DNA from: UBA1738 sp045577675
GTDB taxonomy: Bacteria > Bacillota > Clostridia > UBA1381
Direction of reading: 5' to 3'
Assembly (NCBI GenBank): GCA_045577675.1
Contig: JAZNIV010000074.1
Span: forward strand, 1 to 19,724
Length of the DNA stretch: 19,724 bases
Shown here: in pieces, positions 12,865-19,724 of the stretch
How the letters are laid out: each line of letters begins with the position of its first letter
Position numbering within the stretch: the first letter of the stretch is position 1
Translations under genes and position numbers: made by a program
The notes under the pieces: model-generated
Told to the model about the DNA's origin: nothing
Databases searched by the model: none
What the model saw: only the letters and a program-made list of their open reading frames with translations

Positions 12865-15800
12865 ATGGCACAAGGCGAATTTTTTATTAAACTGATGGCA
12901 AGTCTGGAAAAAGCACGAAGCGAAAAACAAATAAAACAAGATATAAAATCCTTTGGTGATATTTATGTAAAGCTTATTGCGCGCTTGCAAAAAGGAAAAA
13001 GTAAAAAACAAATTAAAACTGATGCAAAGTCTTTGGGTGATATGCAAGTAAAGTTGACAGGTAGTTTGGATATGCCAAAAACTCGAAAGCAGATTAAGAA
13101 TCAGTTAAAAGGTGTTAATGGTGATTTTAGTATAACACCAAAAGTAAACCAAAAGGCTATGCAAAATGCTGTCAAGCAAGTGCAGAAACAAGCAAATTCC
13201 AATAAAATTGTTTACAATTTTGATTTAGACAAAAAGAAATTTCAAAATCAGTTAAAGGTATTTGCGAAGGATAATAGTAAATTATTTACAAGCAAGGAAA
13301 TGACGGCGAAGTACAATCAGTTAGTTGATTCGGCAGGCATAGCAAAGAGCAAGACCGAATTAAAGGAATTGCGAGGTCAATTATCTGCATTCAGAGCAGA
13401 GTTGTTAGCTACAAATAAAGCCGGAATGACATGGACGGATAAATTTAAATCATCGATAAGTCATTTTGCTCAATATTTTAGTGGAGCAAGTTTTATTTAT
13501 GCTGTAACCAATCAACTCCGCAATGCATGGACAGAAGCGAAAACCCTTGATGATAGGTTGGTCGATTTACAAAAAGTTACTGCTGAAATTGAGAGCAGAG
13601 ATTCTTTGTATAAGTATTTTGACAAAGCATTAAATAAGGCAAACGAATTGAATGTTAAGGTAGATTCGCTTATTTACGCAATTACCGAATTCAAGAAATT
13701 AGGTTGGTCTCTGTCGGATGCAGAACTTGGTGGAGAATGGGCTACGAAGTTAGCGAATGTCGGTGACATAGATATTGATACTGCCATCGGCTCAATTAAA
13801 ACGTCTATTGCTTCATTTGATGAAATCGGTGGATTTACGGATAATCAAATGAGCAAAAAGATTGAAGCCTATGCTGACCTTATAAACAATATGAGTAACA
13901 AGTACAGTATTGATGCTGAAGGGTTGGCTGAAGCCATTAGATTAAGTGCTGGTACATTAACAGAGGCAGATACAAGTATTGAGCAAGCCGCTACAATGTT
14001 TGCAACAGCCAATAAATACTATAACGATCCATCATATTTGGGTAATACTGCAAAGATTGGTTCATTGCGTTTAAGAGCATCAGAAGGTGATGATGATGCT
14101 ATCAAAGAGTTGTCCGAAATGGGCGAAGAAGTTGATGAGCTTGCCGGTGCTACAAGTAAATTAAGAGATGAGTTGAAAGCACTTACAGGCGTTGACATAA
14201 TGAAAGATGATAATACTTTCAAATCGTATTATGACCAACTGTATGAAATATCTCAGGTTATAGATTCTCTTGAAGATACAAGTGCCGCCTTGGTTCTTGA
14301 AAAGTTATTTGGTAAAAATAGAGCCGCCGCAGGTAGAGCTTTATTATCAGGACTTCAAGAATCAGATAAGGCATATAAAGATGCTGTTAATTCAGCCGGT
14401 AGTGCCACTATCGAATACGAGAAGTGGATGCAAAGTGCCGATGCTGCAACTCAACGATTCTCGAATAGCCTAACTGAAATGTATCAAAGCATATTGAACG
14501 GAAATACAGTTCGTGATATTGCTAATTTAGGTTCTGCTGTTTTGGATTTTGCCAATCAATGGGGTATTGTTGAAGGTGCGGTAAGAGGATTTTTAGCATT
14601 AAAAATAGGTACATTTTTAACAAATGGTACTATGGCTTTTCTTACGGCAACAAAACAAGTGGAACAATATGGAAAAGCACTACAGTTAGCTAATAATATT
14701 CCTAATGGAAATTTAGCAACAAGGTATAACACTTTAAAAAGCATTGCAATAGCAACAAATACTCTAACCACTGCACAGTTGAAAAATGTTCTTTCAAGTC
14801 AGTCTTTAACGCAACAAGACCGAATCAGAATTCTTCAAATGCAAGGTCTCACAAAAGAAATGGCTATACAAAAATTAGCTGAAATGGGGCTTACACAAGC
14901 GACAAATGCACAGACCGCTGCTAACACTGCAAGTACGGCATCTACATTTAGTTTAAAATCAGCTATGATGGGCTTGGGCGCAACAATAAAAAGCGTATTT
15001 CTTAGTAATCCTATTGGTATTGCTTTAATGGCTATTAGCTTGGTTATAAGCGGAATTTCATCTGCTATTTCTAATCACAATCAAAAGATGGAAGAAATGC
15101 GTGACAAAGCAAAAGAAGCTGCAAGCGAAGCTAATACATTAGGTGATGAGATTACAAACTTAACAACTAAATACATAGCCTTGTCTGAAGCGGTAAAAAC
15201 AGATGCAAATGCAAAAGAAGATTTGATTTCTACACAAGCGGAACTGTTAGAGAAACTTGGACTTGAAGGCGAAAGTATAGATGACCTTATTGCTAAATAC
15301 GGCTCATTATCAAATGCCATAAGACAAGCAAGTATTGATTCATTAAAGAACTCTCAACTTGATTTAATAGCGGGAGTAAGCGCTGCTAAAGACGAGTTAT
15401 TAGACATAGGCGCAGATGGTTTTTGGGGCGGTAATAATATAATTAACGCCACAGGAGATAATGCAGTAAAGGGGTTTAAGGAACTCGAAAAAGCCGGAGT
15501 TGTAAATAGTGGTTCGTATGGTTCAGGTGGTGGTGCATTAGTTTTAATTGGTGATGATACCACAACCGAAGGTATATTGGAAAACTATCAAAGACTTGAA
15601 GATGCATTAAACGCATTAAGAGATTCTAATGCTTTTACGGCAGAAGAATTGACGGACAATTCATTATATCAGGCAATTTATGGCAGATATAACGAATTGA
15701 AAGAAAAAGTAGATGCTTATAAAACATCTATTAGTGATTTGAATGAAAACTTAGCTCAACAGACAATGTTGACTGCTTTACAAGGTAGTTCACTACCAAA

Positions 15801-18729
15801 ATCAGAACAAGAGTTTGAAAAATTTAAGCAAGAGCTTATTGATACGGCTATTGCAAGCAAACAATTTATCGGAACTGAAAAAGAGATAACAGACTCTATC
15901 AATAATTACCTTTCTAAAGTACCGGAATTCGCTGAGTGTTTTAGCGTTCCTTTAGAAAAAGAGGTTAATAGAGCGAACTCATTATCATTAGATGGTGTTG
16001 TCAAAACACTTTCAACCTTACAAGAAAAATATAATGAGTTGAAAACGGCACAAGAAGAATATAACTCAACGGGTGCTATTTCTGCCGAAACAATGCAGAA
16101 ACTTATTGATAACGATTTGTTACAGTATCTTGATTATTCGTCAGGAAAATTAAGAATAAACACCGATGCCCTATTAGCTGAAGGTGAAGCCGCAAAGGTC
16201 AATGCAATTCAAAAGTTGCAAGATGCTATGGCAACAGACCTTATGAATTTAGCAACAGGCAAAACAGACCAATTATCAAATACTGCAAAAACCGCTATTG
16301 CTAATCTTGGTAATAGTGCTGAAACCACAGGTAATCAAGCACAAACCGCCGCAAGTAAATTGGCTGGATTTGCGATTGCGGCACAAGCCGCCAAAGATGG
16401 TGCTGAAGGTAATTTAACGGGAATGTCTGTTGAGGATTTTAACACTCAAGCTAATGCTATAATCTCTGCATACACGAGTGCTGCCAACTCTATTGGTGGA
16501 ATTACCATAAAATCACCAAAAACAAGCAAAGGTTCGTCATCTTCAAGTAAGAATAATGCCCTTGATAAACATTTAAAAGATGCTGAACGCCGATATAAAA
16601 TACATCAGAATGAAACAAAGTATATTGAAGAGCTTGATTATGCCTTAAATAAACTTGTTAAAACCGATGAGGAACGGCTTGAAATTTTAGACAAGATTGA
16701 GGATGCTCGTAAAGACTATGCTGATAATCGTATCAAAGACCTTGAGCATGAAAAGGAAATGCTTAAAAATATGTATGGGGATAATTATGATACTTCATAC
16801 ATTGATAGAAGTATTCAGCAGATACATCACGAAGAGGCTGAAAGACTTAGAGCGTTAGGATACGATGATAATTCAGACGAAATTCAAGAACATCAATCTG
16901 GTTGGTGGGACAAACAAAATGAACTATTGGATAATATGTCTTTGCAATATGAAAATCGTATCAAAGATATTGAGCACGCAAGAGATATGTTCTTGGAGCA
17001 GAATCCATTAGGTGATACTACATCTTTCTATAAGCAGTTACAGGAAGAATATCATAAAGAGGCTGAACGGCTCCGTGCATTAGACCCTGAGAAGTATAAG
17101 GAAGAAATTCAAGAACTGCAATTATTGTGGCACGATGCACAAAACGAAATTGCTGATTGGTCGCTATCTAATTCTGAACGCTGGATAAACGAGAGAAACC
17201 TTTATGGAGATTGGGATAAATTCGCTGACAATGAGGTTGCGGCATGGAAAAGGGTTTTGGATAGGTTTAGGAAAGAACACGCCAACGAACTTGATAAAAT
17301 TAAAGACATAGAAGAAAAATACTTTAATGCTATTAAGAATGAACTTATTGATTCTTTAAACTTTAATTCAAGTCAAATTGGCTCACTTCACACCCTATTA
17401 CAATCCTACTATGATGTGACAAACTCCATTACTGAAGCACAACACGAAATCAATAAAGAGTTAGATGCTTCTCTTACCATGTACGAGTATCTTGATGAGG
17501 AAACACGCAAATTGCTATTTAATCAAGAGGACTATAATATCTTGTCAGAGAAACTTCTTTACTTGCAATATGAAGCTGATAAATTACAAAGACAGTATAA
17601 CAGAGATGTTTTAAATGCCACAGAAGAAAATCTCGAAGAAATAACGGCACAGTATGAAATGCAGTATGAAACAATGCTCAAAAAGTACGAAATTGCCCGT
17701 GCAGAATTGAATGTAGCTAAGAAACGTCAGCAACTTGATAATGTTTTAAATGAGCGTAACGTCCGTATGCTTATTGATGGTCAGTGGCAATGGGTAGCCA
17801 ATACTCAGGATGTTCTTAATGCAAAAGCGGAATTGGCTGATGCAGAATATGCGGCGCAGGTTGCGAAACATACTTTAGATCAGACAAAATCATTGAATAA
17901 TCTCACTTCAGCACAAAATGTATTAACCACTACGATTAACAATGTCGAAAGTGGTGTAATTGCATTTAACAGTAATCTTGGGGATATTACAAAGGGATTG
18001 GGAGAAATCGTTACAACCGACATTCCCGCTCTGAAATCTATTATAAATGATGTAGGGTCTGCTATTAAGAATTATAATAGCAATGTAAATAATAAGGACA
18101 CTACATATAGTGGTAATACTTCTTCAGGAACAAGTTCAAAAGGCGTTTCTTCAGGTAACACATCCTCTTCCGCTCCGCAAAACAATGCCACTGCAACAAT
18201 TCCGGGAATTGGTAAGGTTGGAATACATATCAATGATAATGGAAAGACAACTACAACGGGATTGCCTGTTGGCACAGTAGTTCATACAGGCGGTGGAGAT
18301 TATAAAATAACAGGCGGTACGGGTGGTAATTACACATCTATAAAGGTTAAAAATAAGTATGCTGATGGGACGAACTACACTAAGCCCGGCTCCGCTCTTA
18401 TGGGCGAAGACGGAAAAGAAATCTACATTGACAACAATGGTCATTATATTCCCATCGAACAACCCACTTTACTTTCAGATGTTAAGGCTGGTGGTATTGT
18501 TTTTAATCAAGATCAGATGAAAAGCCTTCATACATTATGGGATATGAGCAACTTTGTTAAGGTGCCTGATTATAGTAGTTTGGTTAATAGATATGATTCT
18601 CACAATATGACAACAAACAATGATTATAGTGTTACTATTAAAGATTTGGTTGTTGATAATGGTGTAAATGGTCAGGAATTAGTGAACGCCTTGAGACGAT
18701 ATGTTTTCAATCATGGCGGTTCTATGTAA
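12865..18729 (+). CDS. Phage tail tape measure protein
   Basis: A 1954-aa protein that sets tail length and threads the tail tube. Residues 4-84 are three tandem 27-aa repeats. About 190-560 matches the TP901-type core (KFKSSISHFAQYFSG, ITEFKKLGWSLSDAELG, IDAEGLAEAIRLSAGTL, DKAYKDAVNSAGSA). A hydrophobic segment (about 702-738, SNPIGIALMAISLVISGI) is typical of the membrane-interacting part. Long coiled-coil follows, with a duplicated unit at 1288 and 1364 (NRIKD-EH). A Ser/Thr/Gly/Asn-rich linker and a small C-terminal domain with the YADGTNYTKPGSALMGEDGKE pattern close it. At the usual 1.5 A per residue it implies a tail of roughly 290 nm, long for a siphovirus. No lysozyme or peptidase domain seen. 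AAAGGAG precedes the ATG. Confidence 0.93.
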   Translation: MAQGEFFIKLMASLEKARSEKQIKQDIKSFGDIYVKLIARLQKGKSKKQIKTDAKSLGDMQVKLTGSLDMPKTRKQIKNQLKGVNGDFSITPKVNQKAMQNAVKQVQKQANSNKIVYNFDLDKKKFQNQLKVFAKDNSKLFTSKEMTAKYNQLVDSAGIAKSKTELKELRGQLSAFRAELLATNKAGMTWTDKFKSSISHFAQYFSGASFIYAVTNQLRNAWTEAKTLDDRLVDLQKVTAEIESRDSLYKYFDKALNKANELNVKVDSLIYAITEFKKLGWSLSDAELGGEWATKLANVGDIDIDTAIGSIKTSIASFDEIGGFTDNQMSKKIEAYADLINNMSNKYSIDAEGLAEAIRLSAGTLTEADTSIEQAATMFATANKYYNDPSYLGNTAKIGSLRLRASEGDDDAIKELSEMGEEVDELAGATSKLRDELKALTGVDIMKDDNTFKSYYDQLYEISQVIDSLEDTSAALVLEKLFGKNRAAAGRALLSGLQESDKAYKDAVNSAGSATIEYEKWMQSADAATQRFSNSLTEMYQSILNGNTVRDIANLGSAVLDFANQWGIVEGAVRGFLALKIGTFLTNGTMAFLTATKQVEQYGKALQLANNIPNGNLATRYNTLKSIAIATNTLTTAQLKNVLSSQSLTQQDRIRILQMQGLTKEMAIQKLAEMGLTQATNAQTAANTASTASTFSLKSAMMGLGATIKSVFLSNPIGIALMAISLVISGISSAISNHNQKMEEMRDKAKEAASEANTLGDEITNLTTKYIALSEAVKTDANAKEDLISTQAELLEKLGLEGESIDDLIAKYGSLSNAIRQASIDSLKNSQLDLIAGVSAAKDELLDIGADGFWGGNNIINATGDNAVKGFKELEKAGVVNSGSYGSGGGALVLIGDDTTTEGILENYQRLEDALNALRDSNAFTAEELTDNSLYQAIYGRYNELKEKVDAYKTSISDLNENLAQQTMLTALQGSSLPKSEQEFEKFKQELIDTAIASKQFIGTEKEITDSINNYLSKVPEFAECFSVPLEKEVNRANSLSLDGVVKTLSTLQEKYNELKTAQEEYNSTGAISAETMQKLIDNDLLQYLDYSSGKLRINTDALLAEGEAAKVNAIQKLQDAMATDLMNLATGKTDQLSNTAKTAIANLGNSAETTGNQAQTAASKLAGFAIAAQAAKDGAEGNLTGMSVEDFNTQANAIISAYTSAANSIGGITIKSPKTSKGSSSSSKNNALDKHLKDAERRYKIHQNETKYIEELDYALNKLVKTDEERLEILDKIEDARKDYADNRIKDLEHEKEMLKNMYGDNYDTSYIDRSIQQIHHEEAERLRALGYDDNSDEIQEHQSGWWDKQNELLDNMSLQYENRIKDIEHARDMFLEQNPLGDTTSFYKQLQEEYHKEAERLRALDPEKYKEEIQELQLLWHDAQNEIADWSLSNSERWINERNLYGDWDKFADNEVAAWKRVLDRFRKEHANELDKIKDIEEKYFNAIKNELIDSLNFNSSQIGSLHTLLQSYYDVTNSITEAQHEINKELDASLTMYEYLDEETRKLLFNQEDYNILSEKLLYLQYEADKLQRQYNRDVLNATEENLEEITAQYEMQYETMLKKYEIARAELNVAKKRQQLDNVLNERNVRMLIDGQWQWVANTQDVLNAKAELADAEYAAQVAKHTLDQTKSLNNLTSAQNVLTTTINNVESGVIAFNSNLGDITKGLGEIVTTDIPALKSIINDVGSAIKNYNSNVNNKDTTYSGNTSSGTSSKGVSSGNTSSSAPQNNATATIPGIGKVGIHINDNGKTTTTGLPVGTVVHTGGGDYKITGGTGGNYTSIKVKNKYADGTNYTKPGSALMGEDGKEIYIDNNGHYIPIEQPTLLSDVKAGGIVFNQDQMKSLHTLWDMSNFVKVPDYSSLVNRYDSHNMTTNNDYSVTIKDLVVDNGVNGQELVNALRRYVFNHGGSM
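12874..13116 (+). repeat. Three 81-bp repeats coding for 27-aa units
   Basis: Tape measure residues 4-30, 31-57 and 58-84 share the pattern G-[ED]-x3-KL-x3-L-x5-[KR]-[KS]-x-KQIK-x7, each exactly 27 residues. They are diverged at the DNA level, so the repeat is old and kept for its protein shape. Confidence 0.75.
16726..17181 (+). repeat. Two 76-codon repeats in the coiled-coil of the tape measure gene
   Basis: The units start at residues 1288 and 1364 and share NRIKD-EH, then HxEAERLRAL and EIQE, and end with a WxxxQNE motif. Each unit has its own insertions, so the spacing between inner motifs differs by a few residues. Confidence 0.65.
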
Positions 18730-18742
18730 TAGGAGGTGGTTT

Positions 18743-19045
18743 ATGGGATTAAACTCACGGGATATGGAACAAATTGTAGAGTTAACATCCGAACTTGTAT
18801 TGAAAAGAATAAAGACGGATGGTTATTTTAAAAACAATGTAAAAATGAAAAACGCAACTGTAGTTTCAGAACTGGCAGACGGAGAAACTAATATTAATAA
18901 AAATGTTGATATAAAGTTTCCATATGATGTTGTTACAATTTCTGTTCCTAATAAAACAGGAGTAGATTTAAACAAAGGAGACCTGATATGTCTTATGTAT
19001 TGGGTTGATTTAAAGAATGCAGTTGCCATATTTAAGGTTGACTAA
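18743..19045 (+). CDS. Phage OB-like structural protein B
   Basis: A 100-aa protein: an N-terminal helix (MGLNSRDMEQIVELTSELVLKR), then a strand-rich domain with SVPNKTGVDLNKGDLICLMYWVDL and AVAIFKV. Order and motif match the first OB-like protein of this operon (9865-10173). Small proteins of this kind lie in tail or baseplate regions of Firmicutes phages, but the exact role is unknown. AGGAGGTGG is four bases before ATG 18743; the in-frame extension to 18701 would overlap the tape measure gene and hide this ribosome binding site. Last gene of the operon, followed by terminators. Confidence 0.65.
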   Translation: MGLNSRDMEQIVELTSELVLKRIKTDGYFKNNVKMKNATVVSELADGETNINKNVDIKFPYDVVTISVPNKTGVDLNKGDLICLMYWVDLKNAVAIFKVD

Positions 19046-19051
19046 CTTGGT

Positions 19052-19085
19052 TAGGTGTACTAAGTAGTAATGCTTGGTACACCTA
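19052..19085 (+). terminator. Operon-end hairpin 1
   Basis: TAGGTGTACTAAG (19052-19064) pairs with CTTGGTACACCTA (19073-19085) over 13 positions with one G-U. It is followed by an AT-rich stretch with TTTT rather than a clean T run, seven bases after the last stop codon. Confidence 0.6.
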
Positions 19086-19131
19086 TAAATATATTTTGGT
19101 TTGTAAAGATAATTTGATGGATTATAAAACT

Positions 19132-19157
19132 ATAGCACCCATATTTCAGGGTGCTAT
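19132..19157. terminator. Bidirectional terminator between the tail operon and the membrane gene
   Basis: ATAGCACCC (19132-19140) pairs perfectly with GGGTGCTAT (19149-19157). T follows on plus (TTTGTT) and on minus (AGTTTTAT). It serves both convergent units. Confidence 0.7.
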
Positions 19158-19191
19158 TTGTTAAGAATTATGTATAGAATTTTAACGAGAG

Positions 19192-19585
19192 TTAAACCAA
19201 TCTCTTTGAAAAATCCCCAAAAAGGCTACCCCCGGTTAAAGCAATTGATGGACATACAATATCAGAGATATTAGTGTTTGCTGCACATAAGATTATAACA
19301 AATATAGAAATTGCAACAACCGCCTGAATAGCAGACGATGTTAATCTGATTCTATGTATTTTTAATGGTACAACGAATATGTTTGTAAAAGAATTTAATA
19401 TTTTATTATTTTTCGAAGATGATAGCAGGAGATTTGAAGTAAAATAACTTATTGGTGCTACTACAACAAATTTGGGATCAAGTCCATTAAACACAAAAAT
19501 GCTTATAAGTGAATATGCAAACATTGATATTAAAGTAAATATTATCGCATCCAGAAGCACATTTAAACATTTTCTACCTATATCT
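19192..19585 (-). pseudogene. Membrane protein gene, 5' end removed by an insertion sequence
   Basis: The C-terminal 130 or so residues of a hydrophobic protein with about three membrane segments (IIFTLISMFAYSLISIFVF; VVVAPISYFTSNLLL; IQAVVAISIFVIILCAA), ending GGSLFGDFSKRLV. The first possible start is a GTG at 19560 with no ribosome binding site; the frame stays open upstream (residues DIGRKCLN before it) up to the apparent insertion sequence end at 19586 and beyond. This shows the gene was interrupted. No family recognised. It converges on the tail operon and may be host or part of the element. Confidence 0.6.
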
Positions 19586-19724
19586 GAGTCTGTGAAAGAA
19601 TTTCTGTAAATAGTAGAAAAGCAAGGTCTTCTATGATAAAATAAAAATCATAGGAGGCCTTAAATTATGGCAAAAGAGAAGAAAACAGTACACAAAGTAC
19701 AAATGACCGAAGGGAAAAGAAACA
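19586..19724 (+). mobile_element. IS256-family insertion sequence, left end (partial)
   Basis: The segment starts about 19586 with GAGTCTGTGAAAGA, like the terminal inverted repeat of IS256-type elements. It continues with a short leader and a transposase start at 19667. The exact boundary and the target duplication cannot be verified because the other end lies beyond the window. Confidence 0.65.
19667..19724 (+). CDS. IS256-family transposase, N-terminal fragment
   Basis: The window ends after 19 codons: MAKEKKTVHKVQMTEGKRN. This start is characteristic of IS256-family mutator-type transposases of Clostridia (MA-EKK-VH-VQMTEGKRN). GGAGG lies about 11 bases before the ATG. The DDE catalytic domain is outside the window. 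Identification rests on recognised N-terminal sequence only. Confidence 0.65.
   Translation, partial: MAKEKKTVHKVQMTEGKRN

Noticed and set aside
1..19724. CRISPR arrays, tRNA, rRNA or tmRNA genes
   Set aside because: No regularly spaced repeats and no recognisable tRNA or rRNA segments were seen.

Overview
The window looks like chromosomal DNA of a low-GC Gram-positive anaerobe of the Clostridia. The grounds are AGGAGG-type ribosome binding sites, AT-rich spacers, short intrinsic terminators, a lysine riboswitch ahead of a diaminopimelate (DAP)/lysine operon, a long archaeal/fungal-type aspartate-semialdehyde dehydrogenase, and an OmpR/PhoR-type two-component system. The class is inferred from gene content; no rRNA or other taxonomic marker is present.

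Left part (1-9000) is ordinary host sequence. It holds a small lipoprotein (+), a small XRE-type regulator with a dyad in its promoter (+), and a minus-strand operon lysA-asd-dapA-dapB-SLOG protein. That operon starts from a consensus promoter near 5881, passes through a lysine (L-box) riboswitch and a lysine-gated terminator, and has a second promoter candidate between lysA and asd. That second promoter would let asd-dapA-dapB escape lysine repression and keep making DAP for the cell wall. Upstream lies a second minus-strand operon: response regulator, sensor kinase and thioredoxin reductase, closed by a strong terminator at 5911-5940.

The junction (8974-9656) has no long gene but much structure: three copies of a GGTATAAT-type promoter core (two minus, one plus), a 54-bp near-palindrome, a terminator-like hairpin, a 9-codon ORF ending Arg-Pro-UGA with an excellent ribosome binding site, an inverted repeat, and a hairpin of 36 uninterrupted pairs whose wobbles are all G-U on the plus strand.

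Right part (9657-19045, +) is a phage-derived tail-type operon: a 56-aa ORF, an OB-like structural protein, two diverged HU/IHF-like proteins in overlapping frames, two small unknown ORFs, a homing-endonuclease-like gene bracketed by terminators, a 1954-aa tape measure protein, and a second OB-like protein that shares a PNKTG...GD motif with the first. No capsid, portal, terminase, tail tube, baseplate, lysis or integrase gene is recognisable, so this is a prophage remnant, part of a larger prophage, or a reduced tail-derived locus. It ends in two terminators facing a minus-strand membrane-protein gene whose 5' end is cut off by an IS256-like insertion sequence running off the right edge.

The most unusual parts are the HU-like pair inside a tail operon, the terminator-insulated endonuclease gene, and the structured junction at 9240-9600.
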